A stretch of DNA of 41,081 nt from a virus, in IMG/VR virus record IMGVR_UViG_3300032116_000486, positions 1 to 41,081 of that record. The stretch is one strand, 5' to 3'. The translations under genes and the position numbers were made by a program. The notes beneath the pieces were generated by a model, which saw only the letters and a program-made list of their open reading frames with translations, had not been told where the DNA came from and made no database searches. Shown piece by piece: positions 26,448 to 32,042 of this stretch. Position 1 is the first letter of the stretch. Each line of letters begins with the position of its first letter.

Positions 26448-27302
26448 CGCCACATACACCATCGTCGTGGACACCGACACGTGCCCCAGCAACTGGCGCA
26501 CCACCATGATGTCCTTCGTCGCCGCATACACCCGCGTCGCGAACCCATGCCGCAACGAATGCGTCGAATGCCCTTGCGGCAGAACGGCTTTCACCCGCGC
26601 ATCCACGTAGTCCGGTGACACATGCTCACCCGGCCGCGCCGGCGACGGAAACAACCAGCCCGTGAACTCCTTCAGGTGGGGGGCCAGCGACGCATTGATC
26701 GGCACGACCCGATCCTTCGCCCCCTTGCCGTGCACGACCAGCCGGTCCCCACGCACATCATCACCATGCACCTGCGCGATCTCCGACAGGCGCAGGCCCG
26801 CGTGATAGCCGAGGGCCAGCATCGCCCGCGTCTGCCGGTCAGCGCGCCCATACGCCTGCTGGTACGCGTCGTCGGGCAGCGGCTTCGGCACCCCAGGGCT
26901 GGCACGGACAGGGCGCAGCCCGACCGTCGGGTCCACGTCCACGCGACCCGTGCGATGCGCCCAGCCGTAGAACGAGCGGAACGCCGCCTGCATCGACTTG
27001 CGCGTGTTCGGCGACCGGCCGCGCGCACCCAGGTACGCGACCAGGGTGTCCTCCGTCTGGTCGGCCAGCGGCCCCGTCACCGACAGCGACGCCAACTGGT
27101 AGCGGCGCAGCCGCACGGTCTTCGGTGACGCGGACGTGGCGAGCCACGCGCACCAGTCGCTAATGAGTTGCCGATCCACCTTCGTCCCCGCGATGTCAGC
27201 CAGCACCAGACCCCCGCGATCTGAAGCTCCGGCGGGAACCGTACACGGTGACGGGTTGGGGAGCGGTGACGGGTTGGGGAGCGCGACAAGATGACGCGCC
27301 AT
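26403..27302 (-). CDS. int: tyrosine integrase
   Basis: A site-specific recombinase that would integrate the phage into a host tRNA gene. I take the ATG at 27302, giving 299 residues, one base after the repressor stop; longer in-frame starts would read through the tRNA-like sequence. The N-terminus has a tandem PNPSPL repeat. An N-terminal SAM-like core-binding domain covers about 40-125. Catalytic residues are visible: Arg171 (HAGLRLSEI), Lys193 (GKGAKDRVV), His248-Arg251 (HSLRHGFATR), His274 (LLGHVSVSTT) and Tyr283. It has no promoter of its own and must be translated from the repressor mRNA. Confidence 0.9.
   Translation of the reverse strand: MARHLVALPNPSPLPNPSPCTVPAGASDRGGLVLADIAGTKVDRQLISDWCAWLATSASPKTVRLRRYQLASLSVTGPLADQTEDTLVAYLGARGRSPNTRKSMQAAFRSFYGWAHRTGRVDVDPTVGLRPVRASPGVPKPLPDDAYQQAYGRADRQTRAMLALGYHAGLRLSEIAQVHGDDVRGDRLVVHGKGAKDRVVPINASLAPHLKEFTGWLFPSPARPGEHVSPDYVDARVKAVLPQGHSTHSLRHGFATRVYAATKDIMVVRQLLGHVSVSTTMVYVASDDDAALAAVRAVA
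27246..27281. repeat. 18-bp perfect tandem repeat near attP
   Basis: Two adjacent identical 18-base units (27246-27263, 27264-27281) in the integrase start region, encoding PNPSPL twice. They lie 55-90 bases from the tRNA-like core, a distance at which arm-type integrase sites occur. Confidence 0.75.
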
Positions 27303-27303
27303 G

Positions 27304-27648
27304 TCAGGCGGCTTCGGCCAGCCAGTAACCCGACCCGTAATCGAAGGGTTCGTGGTTCGAGTCCACGTGGGGGAGCGCAGTGCCCGGCCCCGGTGTGTCA
27401 TCACTGGGGTCGGGCATTCCTGTTTCTAGCCAAGCGAAATCGACGCCTGTCGCCATTGCGATGAGCCGCAGGTAGGACGACTTCAACTTCGTCGTCGCGC
27501 CGGATTCGTAGTTGCTGATCGTGTTGCGTCCGATGCCGGTCAGGTCGGCGAGTTGCCCTTGATCCAGGGCGGCGTCCTCACGCGCCATACGGATCCGTCG
27601 TGCCGCGGTAAGTGCGGGGATGTGCCGGCCCGTGGGCTGAGTTGTCAT
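27304..27648 (-). CDS. HTH repressor with attP inside its 3' end
   Basis: A 114-residue protein with a Cro/CI-type helix-turn-helix at about 28-60 (LDQGQLADLTGIGRNTISNY). After residue about 90 the reading frame crosses a tRNA 3'-half on the other strand (LPHVDSNHEPFDYGSG), and the protein ends YWLAEAA, a small-hydrophobic ending like ssrA-type degradation tags. This matches the known mycobacteriophage integration-dependent immunity design. The free-phage protein would be unstable, and integration would replace its tail with host-encoded residues. mRNA from TAACTT-N6-ATG is probably leaderless. Repressor function and instability are inferences. Confidence 0.8.
   Translation of the reverse strand: MTTQPTGRHIPALTAARRIRMAREDAALDQGQLADLTGIGRNTISNYESGATTKLKSSYLRLIAMATGVDFAWLETGMPDPSDDTPGPGTALPHVDSNHEPFDYGSGYWLAEAA
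27336..27375 (+). other. attP core: 3' half of a tRNA gene
   Basis: The + strand shows CGTAA then TCGAA (end of an anticodon loop and stem), a variable loop GGGTT, a perfect T-arm (CGTGG at 27351-27355, loop TTCGAGT, CCACG at 27363-27367), acceptor strand TGGGGGA (27368-27374) and one further base. The upstream half is not tRNA-like, so this is a tRNA fragment carried as the crossover core. The anticodon position reads CGT, which would mean tRNA-Thr, but this is uncertain. Confidence 0.82.
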
Positions 27649-27654
27649 GTGTCC

Positions 27655-27683
27655 AAGTTACGTCACAACTGGGCAAGTAGCAA
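27655..27683 (-). promoter_or_regulatory. leaderless repressor promoter with inverted repeat
   Basis: On the - strand, -35 TTGCTA (27678-27683), a 17-base spacer, -10 TAACTT (27655-27660), then six bases and the ATG at 27648. An imperfect inverted repeat, CCAAGTT-N7-AACTGGG (27653-27673), covers the -10 box and would suit autoregulation. Confidence 0.65.
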
Positions 27684-27735
27684 CACACCACCAAAACTAG
27701 GCACGCCCAAATCACGACACGCCGGGCGTAGGTAC

Positions 27736-27771
27736 TTGACCAATGTCAGACCCATTCCCTAACTTGTGCAC
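27736..27771 (+). promoter_or_regulatory. leaderless promoter of the excisionase/Cro-like gene
   Basis: -35 TTGACC (27736-27741), an 18-base spacer holding ATGTCAGACCC (27743-27753), -10 TAACTT (27760-27765), then six bases and ATG at 27772. The spacing places the transcript start at the A of ATG. It diverges from the repressor promoter about 50 bases away. Confidence 0.7.
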
Positions 27772-27957
27772 ATGCCCAAGACCGACACCCCACTCTCCAG
27801 CGCCCAAGTCGCTGAGATCCTCGGCTGCGACGTACGCACCGTCAACCGCCGCGCCGGCGCAGGCGACATCCCCTACCTCCTGAAGATGCCCGGCAAGACC
27901 GGCGCCTACGTCTTCCTCGCAGGGGACATCGAGCGCATCCGCAAGCGCGCCGCATAG
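27772..27957 (+). CDS. excisionase/Cro-like DNA-binding protein
   Basis: A 61-residue protein with an HTH_17/MerR-type fold (LSSAQVAEILGCDVRTVNRR, then GDIPYLLKMPGKTGAYVFLA). It is the first rightward gene opposite the repressor. Such proteins act as excisionase or as the lytic Cro-like switch. I prefer the ATG at 27772 to the GTG at 27766 because the promoter points to a leaderless start there. A block of hairpins follows. Confidence 0.72.
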   Translation: MPKTDTPLSSAQVAEILGCDVRTVNRRAGAGDIPYLLKMPGKTGAYVFLAGDIERIRKRAA

Positions 27958-27960
27958 ACA

Positions 27961-28064
27961 CCGGCGGCTGCACGGCTCCCCCGTGGCCGCAGCCGCCGGC
28001 GACCCCCTCCGGGGTCACGTTGGTCCCGTCCCGTGACCGGGGAAGGCGCGGGGCGGGACCAACG
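27961..28064 (+). terminator. three-hairpin structured region
   Basis: Three hairpins in a row: 27961-27971 with 27989-27999 (11 bp, inner ACGG/CCGT extension), 28001-28006 with 28011-28016 (6 bp, loop CTCC), and 28018-28033 with 28049-28064 (16 bp, one wobble, 15-base loop). No U-runs follow. It could be an early terminator needing antitermination, or a structured RNA. No gene fits here. Confidence 0.6.
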
Positions 28065-28119
28065 CCCAGCACCACCACCCTCCCCAAACCCTCCCCCACC
28101 GCAAGAGAGGAACACCCGC

Positions 28120-28344
28120 ATGAACAGCCTCGCCATCCTCATCATCCTCACCACCGCCGCCGGGCTCTACACCATGCGCGTCCTCTACCTCGACGCCGAG
28201 CGGCAGCGCCGCAGGGCCGACCGGCTCGCCGCCCGCTGCAACGAGATGCGCACCGAGATCGAAGACCTCCACCACATCATCTGGCCCACCGAGCCAACCC
28301 AGCCCTGGAACAACGTCCGCGTCCTGAAGGACACCGACAAGTGA
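28120..28344 (+). CDS. small membrane protein
   Basis: A 74-residue protein from the ATG at 28120 behind AGAGAGGAA. One N-terminal membrane helix (SLAILIILTTAAGLYTMRVL) is followed by an Arg-rich coiled segment (AERQRRRADRLAARCNEM) and a charged tail. It overlaps the next gene. With that gene it forms a pair of small membrane proteins before a transglycosylase-like gene, the layout of a lysis cassette. Confidence 0.6.
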   Translation: MNSLAILIILTTAAGLYTMRVLYLDAERQRRRADRLAARCNEMRTEIEDLHHIIWPTEPTQPWNNVRVLKDTDK

Positions 28345-28502
28345 CCACCGCCCACGGCCTCGTCGCCGCCGGGCTGCTCGTCATCCTCATCATCCCCTTC
28401 ACCACCGTCGTCGGCCTCCGCGCCATCGAACGCCGCGACCAGCGGCTCCGCGACGCCCAGAACGCCGACGCCGCCGTCGCCCGCTGGAAGGAAACCCACT
28501 GA
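28341..28502 (+). CDS. small membrane protein
   Basis: A 53-residue protein from a GTG overlapping the previous stop (GTGA). One membrane helix (HGLVAAGLLVILIIPFTTVV) precedes a charged helix (RAIERRDQRLRDAQNADAAV). The topology resembles small spanin or holin partners, but it is not diagnostic. Stop and next start overlap (TGATG). Confidence 0.57.
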   Translation: MTTAHGLVAAGLLVILIIPFTTVVGLRAIERRDQRLRDAQNADAAVARWKETH

Positions 28503-28954
28503 TGATCGAGATCCTCACCGGCGCCCTCGTTGAGGCCGTCGCCACCGCCGACCGCGACCGTGAATGGGCCGTCAACCGGCCAAACCGCTCGGTGAGCTCC
28601 CTGCGTGATGCGGCCCTGCCGCCGCGCGGATGGGAAGCATTCGCCGACTGCGTGGAGCAGCGCGAGAGCGGCGGTTCACCCACCGCAGTCAACTCCTCGT
28701 CTGGAGCCGCGGGGCTGTTTCAACTGATGCCCGCGTGGCGCTCCGGTGCCCCGTACATCGTGCGTGAACGGCTTCTCCAGTTCGGCGTCGGCAAGCAGCA
28801 GGCCAAGGCTGTGCGCGTCTACCTGACCGGGCTGGGGCGCATCGAGAAGTGGCCGGCTCTGTACCAGCGGGTCGTGTTCGCCGAAGTCATCGAGGACGGC
28901 CTGTGGCATCACTGGACGCTCCCCGGTTCACGCTGCCAGGGGCTGGCGCGCTGA
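28502..28954 (+). CDS. transglycosylase-like lytic protein
   Basis: A 150-residue protein with a lysozyme/SLT-type signature: ADCVEQRESGGSPTAVNSSS, with Glu55 as the likely catalytic acid, then GAAGLFQLMPAW, as in Rpf and soluble lytic transglycosylases. It has no signal peptide or wall-binding domain. The two membrane proteins just upstream suggest it acts with them at the envelope. It is separate from the late hydrolase-like gene at 23404, so the phage may carry two wall enzymes in different operons. The role could be lysis or local wall opening. Confidence 0.68.
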   Translation: MIEILTGALVEAVATADRDREWAVNRPNRSVSSLRDAALPPRGWEAFADCVEQRESGGSPTAVNSSSGAAGLFQLMPAWRSGAPYIVRERLLQFGVGKQQAKAVRVYLTGLGRIEKWPALYQRVVFAEVIEDGLWHHWTLPGSRCQGLAR

Positions 28955-29556
28955 TGCCTAACAACTACACGATGATCGAACGGTTCTGGCAGAAGGTCGA
29001 CGTTCGTGGTGCCGATGAATGCTGGGAATGGACAGGTGCGCGCAAGCCGAACGGCTACGGGCTGCTGTCGCTCGCTGGTCACAATCGTGTGCAACTCTAC
29101 GCACACAGGGTCAGCGCATCTATCCACTTCGGCATGTTCCACCGCAAGAGTCTGATCTGCCACCACTGCGACAACCCGCCGTGCGTCAACCCCGCCCACC
29201 TCTACGTCGGCGACGTGCGGACCAACGCCGCAGACATGATGCGGAGAGGGCGAGGTAACGGCCAGTTCCAGCGGCAGACGCACTGCCATCGCGGGCATGA
29301 GTTCACGCCTGAGACGACGTACACCTGGAACGACGGGAAGAACCGCGAGTGCTACGTCTGCAAGCGCGAGAAGTGGTTGGCGGGCAGGGAACGCCGCTAC
29401 TTCGCTGCCGACATTAAGGCCGCTGCTGTGGCCGACTACGTCGGAGGGATGCCAACTTCGGATCTCGCCGCGAAGTACGGAGCGGACTCAGGCACGTTTC
29501 GCATTTGGGCTAAGGCTGCAGGCGCTCCCGTGCGCCGCGTGGGCAGGCCCCGATGA
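28954..29556 (+). CDS. HNH endonuclease with zinc and HTH tail
   Basis: Start at the ATG at 28954, which overlaps the previous stop; 200 residues. An HNH core of the homing type is clear: LICHHCDNPPCVNPAHLYVG (69-86), preceded by CWEWTG and followed by TNAADMMRRGR. A second zinc site follows (CHRGH at 111-115 and CYVC at 133-136), the same pattern as the small zinc proteins at 25584 and 40301. The C-terminus (AVADYVGGMPTSDLAAKYGA) looks like a helix-turn-helix. Probably a mobile free-standing homing nuclease. Confidence 0.85.
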   Translation: MPNNYTMIERFWQKVDVRGADECWEWTGARKPNGYGLLSLAGHNRVQLYAHRVSASIHFGMFHRKSLICHHCDNPPCVNPAHLYVGDVRTNAADMMRRGRGNGQFQRQTHCHRGHEFTPETTYTWNDGKNRECYVCKREKWLAGRERRYFAADIKAAAVADYVGGMPTSDLAAKYGADSGTFRIWAKAAGAPVRRVGRPR

Positions 29557-29798
29557 GCTCGAGCCACGGGTGGCGCGGACAAGCGCTCTGCGCCCAGGTC
29601 GACACCGGCCTGTTCTTCCCCGAGAACGGGCAAGGCAACCTCGCCAAGCAAGCCAAGCGGATCTGCGCCATGTGCGACGTCACCATGCCCTGCCTCAACG
29701 AGGCACTCTCCGACCCGTCACTCATCGGGATCTGGGGCGGCACGTCGGAAAAGGACCGCTACGCCCTCCGCAGGCAGATGAACAAGGTGAGTGCCTGA
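29553..29798 (+). CDS. WhiB-like transcription factor
   Basis: An 81-residue iron-sulphur regulator of the actinobacterial WhiB family. It has the four cluster cysteines (Cys13, Cys38, Cys41, Cys47), the DTGLFFPE motif and the GIWGGTSEKDR turn before a basic end. WhiB proteins bind the primary sigma factor and alter transcription; phage copies can repress host WhiB genes. It overlaps the HNH gene by four bases. Confidence 0.9.
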   Translation: MSSSHGWRGQALCAQVDTGLFFPENGQGNLAKQAKRICAMCDVTMPCLNEALSDPSLIGIWGGTSEKDRYALRRQMNKVSA

Positions 29799-29905
29799 TG
29801 ACATGGACACGGTTCGCCGCCTTCACCATCAACGCCACCATCATCATCCTCGACACCCTCATCGCCAAGCCCCTGTTCTGGTGGATGGATCGGGGCCGGC
29901 GATGA
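29798..29905 (+). CDS. 35-residue membrane peptide
   Basis: A tiny protein (TRFAAFTINATIIILDTLIA, then KPLFWWMDRGRR) with one membrane helix and a basic end. Start and stop overlap neighbours (TGATG, ATGA), which supports translation. Function unknown. Confidence 0.5.
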   Translation: MTWTRFAAFTINATIIILDTLIAKPLFWWMDRGRR

Positions 29906-29997
29906 GCGACCCCGTCACCTGCACCCGCTGCGGCGACACCGGCTGGACCGGCCGCGCCGACGACCCCGACTCCTGCGACTGCGGGAGGGACCAGTGA
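29902..29997 (+). CDS. 31-residue zinc-knuckle peptide
   Basis: Holds CTRCGDTGWTG and DSCDCG, the DnaJ-type CxxCGxxG pattern. It overlaps both neighbours by four bases (ATGA, GTGA). Probably a small zinc-binding protein; the partner is unknown. Confidence 0.52.
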   Translation: MSDPVTCTRCGDTGWTGRADDPDSCDCGRDQ

Positions 29998-30164
29998 CCG
30001 TCCCCGCGTCCTACCCCGAACCCCCCAACCTCACCCACATCCTCACCGCACGGCAGGCACTGCCCTGCCACAACTGCACCCTGCTGATCAACGTCGGCGA
30101 CGCCATGCAACTGGACGAGTACGGCTGGCGGCACGCCATCTGCAGCACCGAGGTGCAGGCATGA
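29994..30164 (+). CDS. 56-residue Cys/His protein
   Basis: Starts with GTG overlapping the previous stop. LPCHNCTLLINVGDAMQLDE and RHAICS give a possible CxxC...HxxxC site. It overlaps the methyltransferase start (ATGA). Not recognised. Confidence 0.5.
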   Translation: MTVPASYPEPPNLTHILTARQALPCHNCTLLINVGDAMQLDEYGWRHAICSTEVQA

Positions 30165-31033
30165 GCATCCGCATCGGCTCTTTCTGCAGCGGCTACGCCG
30201 GCCTGGACGAAGCCGTCCAAGAGGTGTTCGACGCCGAGGTCGCCTGGGTGTCCGACATCGACGCAGCCGCCAACACCGTCCTCGAAGCCCGCTACCCGAA
30301 CGTCCGCAACCTCGGCGACATCACTTCGGTCGACTGGGACACCGTCCCCGCCGTCGACATCCTCACCGCCGGATTCCCTTGCCAACCCTGGAGCAAAGCC
30401 GGCAACCAGAAAGGAGCCGACGATGAGCGGCATCTCTGGCCGTACATCGCTGACGCCATTGGCGTACTACGACCGCGAGTCGTCATCATGGAAAACGTCG
30501 TTGGCCTCGTCTCTCTGGGCCTTGGAGATGTCACCCGAGACTTGGCCCTCCTGGGGTATGACGCACGCTGGGGAGTTGTTCGAGCGTCAGATATCGGCGC
30601 ACCGCATCAGCGTGCGCGACTCTTCATCCTCGCAACTCCTACCCACCCCGACCGTGATGGACATGGGATCCCGCTACACCCCCGAACGGTGGGACGAGTG
30701 GAAGCGGGCACACCAGCAGAAGCACGGCAACGGCAACGGGCACGGGGCGTCGCTGACACAGGAAGCACTGGCGATATCCAGTGGGGAACGTACGCGGACG
30801 CGATCGAACGCTGGGAGTCCATCACCGGACGACCCGCCCCACGGCCAGATGTCCCTGGTGCCGAGGGACCAGAGCGACTGAACCCCCAGTTCGCCGAGTG
30901 GCTCATGGGTCTCGAACCCGGCCACGTCACCGGCCACGGACTCCCCGCCACCAAAGAGCTCGCGCTGCTGGGGAACGGGATCGTCCCCGCCCAAGCCGCG
31001 CACGCCATCCGACTCCTGATCGAGGTGCCATGA
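30161..31033 (+). CDS. C5 cytosine DNA methyltransferase
   Basis: A 290-residue enzyme that would methylate cytosine at C5, probably to protect phage DNA from host restriction. Conserved motifs: I, GSFCSGYAGLDEA (6-18); IV, PCQPWS with nucleophile Cys74; VI, ENV at 111-113; VIII, QRARLF at 150-155; X, LGNGIVPAQA near 270-279. The target-recognition region is short and variable. From 30423 to 30881 a second frame also looks protein-like, and the methyltransferase codons there have fewer G/C third positions than before. No restriction partner is nearby. Confidence 0.9.
   Translation: MSIRIGSFCSGYAGLDEAVQEVFDAEVAWVSDIDAAANTVLEARYPNVRNLGDITSVDWDTVPAVDILTAGFPCQPWSKAGNQKGADDERHLWPYIADAIGVLRPRVVIMENVVGLVSLGLGDVTRDLALLGYDARWGVVRASDIGAPHQRARLFILATPTHPDRDGHGIPLHPRTVGRVEAGTPAEARQRQRARGVADTGSTGDIQWGTYADAIERWESITGRPAPRPDVPGAEGPERLNPQFAEWLMGLEPGHVTGHGLPATKELALLGNGIVPAQAAHAIRLLIEVP
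30423..30881 (+). CDS. overlapping gene inside the methyltransferase
   Basis: A 152-residue frame wholly inside the methyltransferase gene, starting at an ATG. Its sequence is not like a random shadow: YDRESSSWKTSLASSLWALE, then SPETWPSWGMTHAGELFERQ and LLPTPTVMDMGSRYTPERWD closely follow a phage protein pattern (ESSxWKTSxxS...SxTWPxSGMxxxGxLYE...LPTPT) that I recall beside or within phage cytosine methyltransferases. Between about 30655 and 30760 this frame has higher G/C third-position use than the methyltransferase frame. No strong ribosome site is seen. Function unknown. Confidence 0.55.
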   Translation: MSGISGRTSLTPLAYYDRESSSWKTSLASSLWALEMSPETWPSWGMTHAGELFERQISAHRISVRDSSSSQLLPTPTVMDMGSRYTPERWDEWKRAHQQKHGNGNGHGASLTQEALAISSGERTRTRSNAGSPSPDDPPHGQMSLVPRDQSD

Positions 31034-31398
31034 GCCGCTCCTGGGTCGTGCGCCTCTCACCCGACGACACCAAGCCACCGCTGTCCCTCAACGGGCGCAT
31101 GCACTGGCGCGTCAAGGCCAAGCACACCAAGCGTGTCCGCGACTGGGTCTGCCAGGCCGCGTTCTTCACCGTCCCCGCATGCTCCGCAGTCGCCGTCGAA
31201 CTGCACTACGTCCCCCGCGACGGCCGCAGGCGCGACCGCGACAACCTCGTCGCCACGTTGAAGCCCTGCATGGACGGGCTGGTGGACGCCGGCGTCATCC
31301 CCGACGACACCCCCGAGTACCTCGACTGGTCGATCCACATCGACCCGCCGAATCGGGCCGACCCCCACCTGTACCTGCTGATCAAGGAGACCACGTGA
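31030..31398 (+). CDS. RusA-type Holliday junction resolvase
   Basis: A 122-residue nuclease that resolves branched DNA during replication and before packaging. It shows the RusA pattern: LNGRMHWRVKAKHTKRVRDW, then RDRDNLVATLKPCMDGLVDA with Asp69 and Asp71, and GVIPDDTPEYL with Asp92/Asp93. Start overlaps the methyltransferase stop (ATGA). The length fits the family. Confidence 0.85.
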   Translation: MSRSWVVRLSPDDTKPPLSLNGRMHWRVKAKHTKRVRDWVCQAAFFTVPACSAVAVELHYVPRDGRRRDRDNLVATLKPCMDGLVDAGVIPDDTPEYLDWSIHIDPPNRADPHLYLLIKETT

Positions 31399-31535
31399 AC
31401 CTGATCGACCGGCTCGCCGAGATCTACAGCCTGCCGCCGGCCGAGGTCGAGCGCTGGCCCGCCGCCGTCCAATCCGTCCTCTACCGCAACGCCCGCAACC
31501 GTGGCTGGTTGATCCCCCAGGAGACCCCGTGCTGA
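31395..31535 (+). CDS. 46-residue helical protein
   Basis: Starts with GTG overlapping the resolvase stop. The sequence (IDRLAEIYSLPPAEVERWPA, then VQSVLYRNARNRGWLIP) is helical and conserved-looking, but I do not recognise it. It overlaps the next gene by seven bases. Confidence 0.52.
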   Translation: MNLIDRLAEIYSLPPAEVERWPAAVQSVLYRNARNRGWLIPQETPC

Positions 31536-31666
31536 CCCCGTTCACGACGTGCTTCACCTGCGGGGCAGACCTCACCCAGCCCGGCGCCCACATCTACCTC
31601 CCCAACGGCAACCGCGCCTGCCGCGCCTGCCACATCGCCAAACTCCCACGCCGCCGCACCCGCTGA
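31529..31666 (+). CDS. 45-residue zinc-finger protein
   Basis: Two CxxC knuckles (CFTCG at 8-12, CRAC at 31-34) and a basic end (KLPRRRTR) make a compact zinc ribbon, likely binding nucleic acid. GTG start inside the previous gene, with GAGA upstream. Confidence 0.55.
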   Translation: MLTPFTTCFTCGADLTQPGAHIYLPNGNRACRACHIAKLPRRRTR

Positions 31667-31688
31667 TCACGACAACAGGAGAACAGAC

Positions 31689-32042
31689 ATGACCCAGAAC
31701 CGCATCGCCGAAGGCGACCTCCTCGCCGCCGCCCTCGAGCTCAAAGAGATCGCTGCACTCGAGAAGCAGTTGAAGGAACGCCGCGCCAGCATCGTCGCGC
31801 AGATCCGCGACACCGTCGAAGCCGGAACCACCATCATCAGCAGCGACGGCGAAATGCTCGCCCAGGTCCGCGCCGGCGCACGCCGCTTCGACGCCGAACT
31901 CGCCAAGCAGAACCTGCCCGCCGAGCAGTACAGCGCCATCTGCATCCTCCAGCCCGACAGCAGGCTCGCCAAGCAGATCCTCGCCCCCGCCATCTACGAC
32001 CTCGCCTGCAAGTCCACCGAGAACAGCGTGGTCGCACTGTGA
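31689..32042 (+). CDS. coiled-coil protein of the replication module
   Basis: A 117-residue protein with AACAGGAG before the ATG. Residues about 8-45 form a coiled coil (LLAAALELKEIAALEKQLKE). It is immediately upstream of an exonuclease gene and overlaps its start, so it may be a recombination or replication accessory. No motif identifies it. Confidence 0.55.
   Translation: MTQNRIAEGDLLAAALELKEIAALEKQLKERRASIVAQIRDTVEAGTTIISSDGEMLAQVRAGARRFDAELAKQNLPAEQYSAICILQPDSRLAKQILAPAIYDLACKSTENSVVAL

Noticed and set aside
27336-27375. A complete tRNA gene
   Set aside because: Only the anticodon 3' side, T-arm and acceptor 3' strand are present. The 5' acceptor and D-arm are missing, so it is an attachment core rather than a tRNA gene.
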